This document shows, one piece after another, positions 14,623 through 22,296 of a stretch of 22,336 nucleotides of DNA. The DNA comes from an uncultured Clostridia bacterium (lineage in GTDB: Bacteria > Bacillota > Clostridia > Christensenellales > Aristaeellaceae). Below the pieces are notes generated by a model, which ran no database searches, was not told the DNA's origin, and saw only the letters and a program-made list of their open reading frames with translations. The position numbers and the translations under genes are program-made. Each line of letters starts with the position of its first letter. Position 1 is the stretch's first letter. The stretch lies in NCBI GenBank assembly GCA_934675735.1, contig CAKURR010000028.1, forward strand, positions 1-22,336, read 5' to 3'.

Positions 14623-16134
14623 ATGAAGCGTATTTTTTCATTTTTCATGTTCATTTTGCTGGCGGCAGGCGTGTCGGCGGCGGGCGCGCAGACCCTCGTG
14701 ATGGACGAGGGGCACGTCGCGTTTGACTATCCGGAAAGCTGGCTGGTGGTTTCACCCCAGCTCTGCGGCGTCTATGCGCCGCTTTTGGAAGAGGCGGGGC
14801 TGGACGCGGACGCGCTGGCCAAGGAGCTGACGGACACGGGCACGCTCAGCCGCGCCTACAACGCGGACTACACGCAGTATCTGGCCGTGCTGATTCGCGA
14901 GGACGAGCTGTCGCAGGAGATTTATGAAATCGACGCGATGACGGACGCGCAGAAAAGCACGCTGCGCCGCCGCGCGGAGGGCAACAGCTTGTGGGAGACG
15001 ACGGGCCTGCGCGCGCAGGACGTGGAATGGCAGAAGGAGAACGGCGAAAACTGGCTCTACATCCATTACACGGTCACGCGGTCGGGCGCGACGGTGGGGC
15101 GTGGGCTGCGCTACATCACGGTGCACAACGGGCTGTATGTGGAGCTGGACTGGCGAATCGAAAGCGGGCGCTTTTCGGGGCGCGATTTGAACGCGTTCCG
15201 CGCGCGGCTGGCAGATATCACGATGACCGAGCGCATCGCCGAGCCGATACGCGACGTGAAGCTGGAGGCGGAGATTCCCGCCGAGACCTCCGCGGCGCAG
15301 GTGGAAATCGTCGGCACGGCGACGGCGGGCGCGACGGTCATCGCCGAAACGCCGGACGGCAGCGGCGCGATGCTGACGCTGGACGCGGAGACGGCTTCTT
15401 CGAGCGGGCAGTTCACGCTCGCGCTGGAGCTGGAAAAAGAGGGGAATTACGACATCACGGTGACGGCCTCGAAGGAAGGCATGAACGACGCGTCGCTCAC
15501 CGGCGCGATCACATACAGCGCCAAAACGCTGCCCGTATCCGGCATAGCCGAAAGCCAGACCGTGACGAGCGACAAGGTGACGATTTCGGGCAAGACGCTG
15601 GCGGGCGTTCAGCTTCAGCTGGTCACGCCTTTCGGCGTGAGCAAAAAGCGCGCGGGCAACGACGGCACATTTTCCTTTGAGCTGACGACCGAGACGGCGG
15701 GCGACTACAAATACACGCTGATTCTCGACCGAAGCGGCTACAACCAGCGGCGCGTGCCGTTCACCATCACGCGCGTGACGACGGACGAGCAGGAGAAGGA
15801 CAAGATTCGCCAATCCGCCGTGAAGCTCTCTTACAAGGAATTGCAGCAGGACAAGGAGGCGAACCGCGGCAAGGTGATGCGGCTCTACGGGCCGGTGAGC
15901 GAAATCAGCAGCAGCGGAAGCATCTACTATGTGAGCCTGCAATACAACAAGGACGCGAAGGGCAAGTGGTACAACGACGTGGTGATTATCGCCGACGCGG
16001 ACACGGGCGCGAAGGTGGGCGACATGATGACCGCTGTGGTGACAGTGGACGGCGTATACAACGAGCAGGACGCGAGCGGGAAGGACGTGGTTGTGCCGCG
16101 GTTCACGCTGCTGTTTGTGGATAAGATTGAGTAA
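14623..16134 (+). CDS. Secreted protein with two Ig-like domains and a C-terminal OB-fold-like domain
   Basis: 503 residues; ATG 14623 has GGAG at 14612-14615. The N-terminus is a signal peptide (MKRIFSFFMFILLAAGVSAA, likely cleaved near AGAQ). Residues ~25-205 form an alpha/beta domain beginning MDEGHVAFDYPESW, a pattern seen in PsbP-like clostridial exported proteins. Residues ~212-300 and ~303-386 are Ig-like beta-sandwiches. The last ~100 residues (KGKVMRLYGPVSEI... VGDMMTAVVTVDGVY) look like a tRNA_anti-like/OB-fold module. No enzyme motif is visible. It shares an Ig-like segment with the SH3b surface protein (see findings). It is 22 nt upstream of the M16 protease gene and most likely co-transcribed with it. 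Function unknown. Confidence 0.88.
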   Translation: MKRIFSFFMFILLAAGVSAAGAQTLVMDEGHVAFDYPESWLVVSPQLCGVYAPLLEEAGLDADALAKELTDTGTLSRAYNADYTQYLAVLIREDELSQEIYEIDAMTDAQKSTLRRRAEGNSLWETTGLRAQDVEWQKENGENWLYIHYTVTRSGATVGRGLRYITVHNGLYVELDWRIESGRFSGRDLNAFRARLADITMTERIAEPIRDVKLEAEIPAETSAAQVEIVGTATAGATVIAETPDGSGAMLTLDAETASSSGQFTLALELEKEGNYDITVTASKEGMNDASLTGAITYSAKTLPVSGIAESQTVTSDKVTISGKTLAGVQLQLVTPFGVSKKRAGNDGTFSFELTTETAGDYKYTLILDRSGYNQRRVPFTITRVTTDEQEKDKIRQSAVKLSYKELQQDKEANRGKVMRLYGPVSEISSSGSIYYVSLQYNKDAKGKWYNDVVIIADADTGAKVGDMMTAVVTVDGVYNEQDASGKDVVVPRFTLLFVDKIE

Positions 16135-16156
16135 AGAGAAAGAAGAGGTGCAGGGC

Positions 16157-19147
16157 ATGAAGAAAAAAGGAGCGGTTTTGGCGCTCGTGCTGCTGGCGGC
16201 GCTGTTTGCGCTGACGGCTGCGGCGGAGGGGACTTTGCCGAACGCGGGCGACGAAATCAACGGATTCAAGGTGACGCAGGTCTATGCTTTGGATGCGCTG
16301 GGCGGCGAGGTCATCCACATGGAGCACGAAAAGACGGGCGCGCAGCTGGTGTATCTGGCGAACGGAGACGTCAACCGTACGTTCTCCATCGGCTTCCGCA
16401 CGAAATACGACAACGACAAGGGCGTGCCGCACGTGTTTGAACACGCGTGCCTGAGCGGCAGCGAGAAATACCCCGACCCGTCGCTGTTTTTCGCGATGAT
16501 GAACCAGACCTACAACACGTTCATGAACGCGATGACGATGACGGACGCCACCATCTATCCGGAAAGCAGCCTGTCGGAGGACCAGCTGTATGTGTACGCG
16601 GATTATGTGCTCTCGGGCGTGCTGCATCCGCTGGTGGTGAGCGACGAGCGCTCCATGATGCGCGAGGCCTACCGCTACGAGCTGACGGACAGGGACGCGG
16701 ATATCACGCTGAGCGGCACGGTATACAGCGAGATGCTCGGCGCGCTGAGCGTGAACCAGCGCCATCTCTACGAGCTTTACAAGCTGTTGTACCCGAACAG
16801 CTATACGTCGACGATTACGGGCGGCGACCCAGCCGTGATTCCGACGATGACGCAGGCGGATTTGCAGGATTTCCACAGCACGTATTACCAGCCTTCCAAC
16901 GCGCTGATTGTGCTGACGGGCGAGCTGGATTTGGCGCGCTTCCTGGCGCTGATTGACGGGGACTACCTGAGCGCTTACGACGCGCGGCCGGTGGATATCA
17001 CGGACGAAAACAACGAGCCGTGGACGGGATACAAGGAAGCGCGCAGCGCTGCGCCGGCGACGGCGGGCAGCGAGGTGCAGACGATCGTCAGCTATGTGTT
17101 TGCGCTGGAGGGCATGACGGCGGAGGAAGAAGCCGTGATGGAGAACCTGGCGGACGTGCTGAACATGGAAAGCTCGCCGCTGGTGAAAAAGACGAACGAG
17201 CGTCTGCCCGCGGCGCAGATTGGCGCGACGCTGCTCAACCGCGATTTGGGCAGGGACCCGACGCTCGTTTTCCAGATGCTGGGCGCACAGGAGAGCGACA
17301 AGGACGAGTTCAAGGCGATTGTCGATGAGACGATTGCGGAGCTGCTCGAAAACGGCGCGGACCAAGAAGCGCTGGCAGCGGTCTGCCAGAATCGGCGGTT
17401 CAGTGTGGAGCTGAGCAACGGCGACCCGAGCCGCGGATTGGCCTTTGCCGAGGACGTGACGATGCGCTGGGCGCACGACGGCGACGTGACCGCCTATCAG
17501 ACGGAATACGAGGTCTTTGACAAGCTGAACGAATACGTCGAAAACGGCGCGTTCGACGAAATTTTCAGAAAATACATGACGAACCCCGCGCGCAGCGTGC
17601 TGCTGACGACCGTCACCGAGCCGGGGCTTCAGGAACAGCAGGACGCGGAACTGGCGCAGACGCTGGCGGACATGAAGGCCGCGATGACCGACGAAGAACT
17701 GGACGCGCTCATCGCCAAGACGGCGGATTTCGCCGCGTGGACGGAAGCGAACGCAAACAGCACGATGATTGGCCAGATGAAGGCCGTCAGCGCGCAGAAC
17801 CTGCCCGAGGAGCTGACCGTCTACACCGCCGAGACGAAGGACGCAGACGGCGTTCGGGTGATTACCTCTGCGGCGGATATCGGCGATTTGGCCGCGGTGG
17901 GCATCATGCTGGATACCTCCGCCGTTCCGGCGGACAAGTTGAACGAGCTTTCCTTCTATGCGGCGCTGCTGGGCAGCATGCCGACGGAAAACTACACGGT
18001 GGAGCAGCTGCAAACCAAGGCGGCGCTGCTGACTAACTCGATTTCCATCGAGGTGGGTGCGCTGGAGCTGGAGGGCGACGGCTACGCACCGATGCTGACG
18101 GCGCAGTTTGTCTGTATGAAGGACGATATTTCCGAGGCGATGGCGCTGGTCGAAGAGATTTTGACGAAAACCAGCCTGGAGGACACCGACCAGATGCTGA
18201 TGAACGCGATGCAGGCCGCGTTTATGCCCGGCTATATCGCGCAGAACCAGCCCACCCAGCTGGCAAACGTCCTTCTGCCCGCGATGACGACGAAGGCGGG
18301 CAAATACAACTACTTCGTCAGCTTTTTGCAGACCGATTTTGCGGAAAGCCTGACGGCGATGGACGCGGACGCGCTGGAAGCGGCCAAGACGGACATGGAG
18401 CAGGTTTGGCAGACGGCGCTGAGCGGCAGAAACGCGTCGGTGTTCTGCATCGGCGACGAAGAAGCTCAGGCAAAGGCCGAACAGGCGGCGACGGCGTTCA
18501 TCGCCACGCTCGATTGCACGGAGCGCGAAGCGGTGGATTACATGGCGCTGGACACGGGGCTGCACGGTAACGTCGCGGTGGAAGTGCCGGGGAGCATGCA
18601 ATACAACTATCTGGTTCTGCCGACGAAGGAAACGGGCTTCGCTTACAGCGGCAAGACCGATGTGATGACCGCAATGGTCAGCGACAAGCTGATGATTCCG
18701 GTGATGCGCTTCCAGTATTCGGCCTACGGCGCGAGCGCAGGCATGGGCAAGCGCAACCTGATTGTCTCCACCTACCGCGACCCGAACCTCGCGACGACCT
18801 ATGATGTGTTTGGTCAGCTGGGCGGCATGATTCGCGCGCTGGACCTGACCCAGGACGATTTGGACGGCTACATCACCGGCGCGTTCGGCACGCTGGCGAT
18901 GCCGATGACGGCGCTGAACGGCGGCGCTACGGCGGTCAACGACGCGCTTCAGGGCACAGACACCTTCGGCGAGACGAAGGAGAAGATGCACGTCATGAAG
19001 ACCTTTACACCGGAGGATGTGCAGACCTACGCGGCGATGTTTGACAGGCTGGCCGAGCAGGGCGTGAAGCTGTGCGTCGGTTCGGCGGCGGAAATCGAGA
19101 AGAACGCCGAGATGTTTGACACGATTCTCAGTGATTGGGCGGAGTGA
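16157..19147 (+). CDS. Secreted M16C-family zinc metalloprotease (presequence-protease/insulinase-like)
   Basis: 996 residues, near the usual ~970 of M16C enzymes. ATG 16157 is chosen because AGAAGAGGTG lies 6 nt upstream and a signal peptide follows (KKKGAVLALVLLAALFALTAAAEG). The inverted zinc motif HVFEH gives H92, E95 (catalytic base) and H96; the third zinc ligand is probably E192 in VYSEMLG. The segment KYPDPSLFFAMMNQ ... NTFMNAMT is characteristic of M16C proteases, which cut peptides inside a closed two-lobed chamber. The C-terminal half (~500-996) is the expected second lobe without a zinc site. Secretion predicts action outside the membrane on peptides or signal-peptide remnants. 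It is the second gene of an operon with the Ig/OB protein and is followed by a repeat and a terminator. Confidence 0.93.
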   Translation: MKKKGAVLALVLLAALFALTAAAEGTLPNAGDEINGFKVTQVYALDALGGEVIHMEHEKTGAQLVYLANGDVNRTFSIGFRTKYDNDKGVPHVFEHACLSGSEKYPDPSLFFAMMNQTYNTFMNAMTMTDATIYPESSLSEDQLYVYADYVLSGVLHPLVVSDERSMMREAYRYELTDRDADITLSGTVYSEMLGALSVNQRHLYELYKLLYPNSYTSTITGGDPAVIPTMTQADLQDFHSTYYQPSNALIVLTGELDLARFLALIDGDYLSAYDARPVDITDENNEPWTGYKEARSAAPATAGSEVQTIVSYVFALEGMTAEEEAVMENLADVLNMESSPLVKKTNERLPAAQIGATLLNRDLGRDPTLVFQMLGAQESDKDEFKAIVDETIAELLENGADQEALAAVCQNRRFSVELSNGDPSRGLAFAEDVTMRWAHDGDVTAYQTEYEVFDKLNEYVENGAFDEIFRKYMTNPARSVLLTTVTEPGLQEQQDAELAQTLADMKAAMTDEELDALIAKTADFAAWTEANANSTMIGQMKAVSAQNLPEELTVYTAETKDADGVRVITSAADIGDLAAVGIMLDTSAVPADKLNELSFYAALLGSMPTENYTVEQLQTKAALLTNSISIEVGALELEGDGYAPMLTAQFVCMKDDISEAMALVEEILTKTSLEDTDQMLMNAMQAAFMPGYIAQNQPTQLANVLLPAMTTKAGKYNYFVSFLQTDFAESLTAMDADALEAAKTDMEQVWQTALSGRNASVFCIGDEEAQAKAEQAATAFIATLDCTEREAVDYMALDTGLHGNVAVEVPGSMQYNYLVLPTKETGFAYSGKTDVMTAMVSDKLMIPVMRFQYSAYGASAGMGKRNLIVSTYRDPNLATTYDVFGQLGGMIRALDLTQDDLDGYITGAFGTLAMPMTALNGGATAVNDALQGTDTFGETKEKMHVMKTFTPEDVQTYAAMFDRLAEQGVKLCVGSAAEIEKNAEMFDTILSDWAE

Positions 19148-19153
19148 GGACGA

Positions 19154-19246
19154 ACGCCTTCAGTCAGCTTCGCTGACAGACCTTCGGCGTTTCGCTTGCC
19201 TGTCTCCCTACACAGCGGGCGGCAGGCCTCACGCCCTCAAAGAGGG
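19154..19246. repeat. Palindromic interspersed repeat-like segment after the M16 gene
   Basis: Contains GTCAGC 19163-19168/GCTGAC 19172-19177 (3-nt loop) and CCCTC 19234-19238/GAGGG 19242-19246. The core CAGTCAGCTTCGCTGACAG with a CCTCAAAGAGGG-type end resembles, from memory, a short palindromic repeat scattered through many gut Firmicutes genomes. It could be a small non-autonomous element; no ORF is encoded. Confidence 0.5.
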
Positions 19247-19281
19247 AACCGTGATTTACGACAAAACATATATTATAAAAA

Positions 19282-19314
19282 CACGCTTCCTGAAAGATGG
19301 AGGCGTGATTTTTT
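19282..19314 (+). terminator. Rho-independent terminator of the secreted-protein/M16 operon
   Basis: CACGCTTCC 19282-19290 pairs with GGAGGCGTG 19299-19307 (9 bp, one G-T wobble, 8-nt loop), followed by ATTTTTT. The upstream A-run makes it potentially bidirectional. Confidence 0.8.
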
Positions 19315-19332
19315 ATGGCTGCTTGTTAAAAA

Positions 19333-19348
19333 GTGAAAAATTTCGCAC
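19333..19348. promoter_or_regulatory. Operator-like palindrome, site 1 (GTG-N10-CAC)
   Basis: GTGAAAAATTTCGCAC, 12 of 16 positions palindromic, ending 7 bp before the -35 box. Shares GTGA, A6, AT at 8-9, T11 and CAC with sites 2 and 3. Confidence 0.55.
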
Positions 19349-19355
19349 ATCAGTC

Positions 19356-19384
19356 TTGACATGCGTCGGGAAATGTGATAGATT
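19356..19384 (+). promoter_or_regulatory. Promoter for the membrane-protein/XRE-regulator operon
   Basis: TTGACA 19356-19361, 17-nt spacer, TAGATT 19379-19384 with an extended -10 TG at 19376-19377. The perfect -35 and extended -10 make it strong on paper; the -10 is covered by operator-like site 2. Confidence 0.75.
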
Positions 19385-19390
19385 TACCAC
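19375..19390. promoter_or_regulatory. Operator-like palindrome, site 2, overlapping the -10 box
   Basis: GTGATAGATTTACCAC, flanked so that ATGTG and CACAT form the outer arms. It covers the whole -10 element, the position expected for a repressor site. Its centre is 42 bp from site 1. Confidence 0.6.
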
Positions 19391-19399
19391 ATCAACGAA

Positions 19400-19415
19400 G
19401 TGAGAAATATCTCAC
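19400..19415. promoter_or_regulatory. Operator-like palindrome, site 3, in the 5' leader
   Basis: GTGAGAAATATCTCAC has perfect 6-bp arms around AATA. It lies just downstream of the predicted transcription start and 25 bp (centre to centre) from site 2. Confidence 0.65.
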
Positions 19416-19440
19416 ATTCAAACGGAAAGGGAGCAGAACC

Positions 19441-19848
19441 ATGAAAAAAGTATCGCTGCGGGAACTGGTTGCGGACAAAATCGTCTTTGCCGTGCTGATT
19501 GCGGTGTATTATTGGATGTGGGCGAGGAACGACTGGCGGGAATCCTACGCAACGATCCAATATGTTATTTTTGCCGTGTGGTTTTATTACTTTGTCAGCC
19601 GCGCTGTACGGCTCAAGAAATATAAGCAGGAAGCCGTGGATGAAATGGCCGAAACGAATTTGAAGCGGTGCGATTCCATCTGCCTGAAAATCGGCGCGGC
19701 GGCAATCGTGGTCATCGGCTTTGCCTGCGCGGTCGGCAGAATGGTGCTGACGACGGAGGTTATCGGGTATTGCCTGATGGGGACGCTGGTGGCGCTTGCG
19801 GTCATCCGCACCGTGATTTTCTGCGTGATGGACAAAGAGGGTATTTGA
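19441..19848 (+). CDS. Small four-helix membrane protein (DUF2178-like), partner of the downstream XRE regulator
   Basis: 135 residues from ATG 19441, with GGAAAGGGAG ending 7 nt upstream. Four hydrophobic helices are visible (about residues 13-29, 38-54, 83-101 and 108-128). Helices 2 and 3 are joined by a cytoplasmic loop containing KYKQEAVDEMAETNLKRCDS, which recalls the 'DE...k.a..is' loop of DUF2178-type proteins. It overlaps no other gene and is separated from the regulator start by 2 nt. Pairs of a small Cro-like regulator and such a membrane protein are common in Firmicutes, but their role is unknown. The family name is tentative. Confidence 0.85.
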   Translation: MKKVSLRELVADKIVFAVLIAVYYWMWARNDWRESYATIQYVIFAVWFYYFVSRAVRLKKYKQEAVDEMAETNLKRCDSICLKIGAAAIVVIGFACAVGRMVLTTEVIGYCLMGTLVALAVIRTVIFCVMDKEGI

Positions 19849-19850
19849 CG

Positions 19851-20060
19851 ATGGCGCTGCACACCAAAATCAGGGAGTATCGGGAAAACCGAGGGATGAA
19901 ACAGGCCGAGCTGGCCGAGCTGGTCGGCGTTCGGCGCGAGACCATCGTCAACCTTGAAAGGGGGAAATATAATCCGTCGCTCAAGCTGGCGATGGATATC
20001 GCCCAACTTTTTGACACGACGGTGGAAGAACTGTTTTGCTACACGGACGACGAGCCGTGA
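19851..20060 (+). CDS. Small XRE/Cro-type helix-turn-helix transcriptional regulator
   Basis: 69 residues from ATG 19851, only 2 nt after the membrane-protein stop; AAAGAGGG at 19834-19841 is the ribosome binding site. The protein is a single HTH_3 domain: KIREYRENRGMKQAELAELV, then the recognition helix region VRRETIVNLERGKYNPSLKL and IAQLFDTTVEELF. No sensor or dimerisation domain is present, as in YozG-like minimal regulators. It is the best candidate to bind the three palindromes around the operon promoter, giving negative autoregulation; this is inferred from position and symmetry. Its stop is 4 bp from the end of the converging minus-strand gene, with no terminator between. Confidence 0.92.
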   Translation: MALHTKIREYRENRGMKQAELAELVGVRRETIVNLERGKYNPSLKLAMDIAQLFDTTVEELFCYTDDEP

Positions 20061-20064
20061 GCGC

Positions 20065-20829
20065 TCAGCGGACGAGCGGCAGGAGCAGCAGCGTCAGGAC
20101 GAGGCAGAGGAGCACGGCGCAGAAGCAGCAGAGGAACGTGCCCTGCGAAATATCGCCCGAAACGGGGGCGTGGGTATCGGTGTCATCCTGCGCGATGCCC
20201 AGGATGCTCATCAGGCGGGGCTGCGCGCCGCGGCCGCCCGTGCGGAAGGGATTGCGCCCCGTGACGCCGCAGCACAGACGAAGCAGAAAACCGAACACCG
20301 CATCCGCGGGACGAACGAGCAGGCCGAGCAGACGATCCGCCTGCTCGTTTTCTTTGCTGACGGCGGTCAGCGCGAGAAAGCCCCAGCCCAGCGCGGCGGA
20401 CAGGCGGAGCGGCAGACCGACGGCCATCAGCAGAAGCGGCACGCAGACATGCGCGACGAAAGCGGGGGCGAGCGCGGCGCATGTTTCGCGGACGAGGGCT
20501 TCGTAAGCGGGGATATCGCGGGAATATGCGCCGGAATCGAGTTCGCGCTTGACCGTGCCGCTCGCGGGGATGCACGCAAGGCCGAAGAGCGGGAAGGCCA
20601 TCAGCACGGCTTCGACGGCGGGATGAATCAGCGCCAACAGGAAGGGCACGAGCATGAGCGCCAGCAGAAAGGCCGGAAAGGCGAGTTCGCGTGGGGCGCG
20701 CTCGTCCAGCCGCCCGAAAAGGGCGTAGAGCTTTTGCAGGGAGCGGGGAAGCAGCTCGGCCAGCTTGGGCGCGGCACAGTAGAGGATAAACGCGAGGAGG
20801 AGCGCGGCGGGATAAGCAAAGAGACGCAT
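20065..20829 (-). CDS. Polytopic membrane protein, divergent CobD/CbiB-like
   Basis: 254 residues, ATG at 20829-20827 with CAGGT about 8 nt upstream. Hydrophobic segments at ~1-20, 48-68, 73-90, 115-137 and 228-252 indicate an integral membrane protein. The central part reads YEALVRETCAALAPAFVAHV followed by PLLLMAVGLP, which lines up by eye with the CbiB/CobD stretch 'R..VE..AEN..DG.VAPLF...GG.P'. The later KENEQADRLLGLLVRPADAV recalls 'yrNerY..FG...ARLDD'. The hallmark EN-DG and NTLDSM residues are absent, and the protein is about 60 residues shorter than usual. Adenosylcobinamide synthesis is therefore unlikely; it may be a repurposed relative. It lies 90 bp downstream of tmcAL and may share its transcript. 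Family assignment is tentative. Confidence 0.75.
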   Translation of the reverse strand: MRLFAYPAALLLAFILYCAAPKLAELLPRSLQKLYALFGRLDERAPRELAFPAFLLALMLVPFLLALIHPAVEAVLMAFPLFGLACIPASGTVKRELDSGAYSRDIPAYEALVRETCAALAPAFVAHVCVPLLLMAVGLPLRLSAALGWGFLALTAVSKENEQADRLLGLLVRPADAVFGFLLRLCCGVTGRNPFRTGGRGAQPRLMSILGIAQDDTDTHAPVSGDISQGTFLCCFCAVLLCLVLTLLLLPLVR

Positions 20830-20919
20830 GGAAAAGACCTGCCTTTTTTTAGTTATCGGAATCGCGGAAAAAAACCGCGCGAGTGAAGCTTTGAGGGGCT
20901 GCGGACTGCGGCGGGCCGC

Positions 20920-22101
20920 TTACAGGATGACGGGCGAGGTGGTGAAATCACGGCCGGAAGTACGCAGAGACGGATTCAAAACGCCGAGCGACCAGAGGTC
21001 CTGAGCCAGAACGTCGAGCGCGAAGTTCTTCCGGTCGCGGTCGAAATCGGCGGCCTTGGTGATAAGCGGAATGGCGCTGTGCTGTTTGACGGCTTTCAGG
21101 AGCGGCGCGGCGCTTTTGCGGAAGCCGAGCACGCGCGCGTAATCGGGCGTGCGGTTTGCGTCGGCAAAATCGCGGGTGAGATTCAGCAGCGTGTAGGCGC
21201 ACAGGCGGGAAAGGCGCGCGCGGGTATAGCGCCGGGTTTTGACCGCGTCCAGAAGGGTTTCACGGGAAGAGCAGGTCCGCGCGGCGAAGAGGAAGCGGTT
21301 TTCCAGCCCTTCGTCCATGCCGTAAAGCGCGGCAAGCTCGTCGGGCCGCGCCGTGCGCAGACGGTAGAGCAGCGCCTGGGTGAGGGCTTCTTCCTCATGG
21401 ACAAAGCCGCTTTCCTCGGCGGCCCGCAAAGCCTCGGGCGAAGGGACGGCGGAAAGCGCGTCGGGCAGATCGCCCCGCGCCAGCGCCGCGCGAACGGCGG
21501 TCGCGCTGGACAGGGCGGAGAGGGACGCGTCGTGATAGCTGCTCCCCCGACGCGCGACGGGCACGGGAACGACGGTATCCGGCAGGGCTTGCAGATATTC
21601 CAGCGCGAGGGCGGCGTTGGGCTGGGCGAGCAGGTCGGCGGGAAGATTTTCTGCCTGTTCGGCGGCCAGCGCGCGGGCGCGGGGATAAGGCAGGCCCTCG
21701 GCCAGACGTGCCCGAAGCGCGGCGGAAAAGGCGGGGGATTCCGCCTTGAAGAGCGACGCGGCGGAGGCAAGCAGGGGGAGCGCGGACGGCTCGCAGCCGA
21801 AGGACAGATGCGTCACCACGCCCAGCGCGGTCAGCAGCGCAACGCCGCCGCCCGCGAAATCCGGCGCAGGGGCACAGGCGAAACGGGTCGGCAGCTCGAC
21901 CACGACATCCGCGCCGTTTTCAAGCGCCGCGCGCGCGCGGAGCCACTTATCATGCCGCGCGAACGCGCCGCGCTGGGTGAGTGCGCCGCTCATCAGGCAG
22001 AGGATGTAATCCGCGCCCGAGGCTTCGCGCGCGGCGCGCAGATGGTAGGCGTGGCCGAGGTGAAAGGGGTTATATTCGCAGATGACGGCGCAGACGCGCA
22101 C
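20920..22101 (-). CDS. tmcAL: tRNA(Met) cytidine acetate ligase (TmcAL, formerly YlbM)
   Basis: 393 residues from a GTG start (22101-22099) preceded by a perfect AAAGGAGG (plus-strand complement 22110-22117) with 8-nt spacing; an upstream in-frame TTG lacks such a site. The enzyme uses ATP and acetate to form N4-acetylcytidine at the wobble position 34 of elongator tRNA(Met). Diagnostic features: EYNPFHLGH with H14 and H17 (HxGH nucleotidyltransferase motif), MSGALTQRGAFARHDKWLRA (37-56), GADVVVELPTRFA, the SFGCE turn, and a C-terminal ending GRDFTTSPVIL typical of the family. Length is normal (~400). It is divergently arranged with the probable pta start, an arrangement often seen in Clostridia and fitting the shared use of acetate chemistry. 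Confidence 0.95.
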   Translation of the reverse strand: MRVCAVICEYNPFHLGHAYHLRAAREASGADYILCLMSGALTQRGAFARHDKWLRARAALENGADVVVELPTRFACAPAPDFAGGGVALLTALGVVTHLSFGCEPSALPLLASAASLFKAESPAFSAALRARLAEGLPYPRARALAAEQAENLPADLLAQPNAALALEYLQALPDTVVPVPVARRGSSYHDASLSALSSATAVRAALARGDLPDALSAVPSPEALRAAEESGFVHEEEALTQALLYRLRTARPDELAALYGMDEGLENRFLFAARTCSSRETLLDAVKTRRYTRARLSRLCAYTLLNLTRDFADANRTPDYARVLGFRKSAAPLLKAVKQHSAIPLITKAADFDRDRKNFALDVLAQDLWSLGVLNPSLRTSGRDFTTSPVIL

Positions 22102-22167
22102 AGGCGGGGCCTCCTTTCGGAAAAAATCGGACAAAAAACGAAACAAACCGCGAAAAGACGGACAAAA

Positions 22168-22215
22168 AGCGGCATAAAATTGCGCGCCGTCCTTTTCAAA
22201 AGCGGCAAATTGCGC
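22168..22215. repeat. Direct repeat pair in the tmcAL/pta divergent region
   Basis: AGCGGCATAAAATTGCGC (22168-22185) and AGCGGCAAATTGCGC (22201-22215) are the same sequence apart from a 3-nt indel; their starts are 33 bp apart. The second copy abuts the -10 box at 22216. Confidence 0.5.
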
Positions 22216-22221
22216 TATAAT
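22193..22221 (+). promoter_or_regulatory. Promoter for the rightmost gene (probable pta)
   Basis: TTTTCA 22193-22198, 17-nt spacer, consensus TATAAT 22216-22221. The predicted leader is about 68 nt. Confidence 0.65.
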
Positions 22222-22247
22222 AAGGCTGTATCGTTTTGTACACCGCA

Positions 22248-22267
22248 GGTTTATCTTTCGATAAGCC
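22248..22267 (+). other. Leader hairpin upstream of probable pta
   Basis: GGTTTATC 22248-22255 pairs with GATAAGCC 22260-22267 (8 bp, one wobble) around the TTTC loop. It ends 14 nt before the AAGGAGGA ribosome binding site; there is no T-tract. Possibly an mRNA-stabilising 5' stem. Confidence 0.4.
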
Positions 22268-22296
22268 TATTATATCACGTCAAGGAGGATTTACAA

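Noticed and set aside
16103..18991. A 962-codon antisense open frame opposite the M16C protease
   Set aside because: Long antisense frames are expected in GC-rich genes; the product is His/Arg-rich without known motifs, while the sense strand encodes an intact zinc protease.
20863..20879. CGCGG-A7-CCGCG hairpin considered as terminator after tmcAL
   Set aside because: The T-run of the minus strand lies in the loop, not after the stem; only a 5-bp stem.
22102..22146. Upstream TTG start extending tmcAL by 15 codons
   Set aside because: A perfect AAAGGAGG lies within the extension, 8 nt before the GTG at 22101, and family members start just before the EYNPFH motif.
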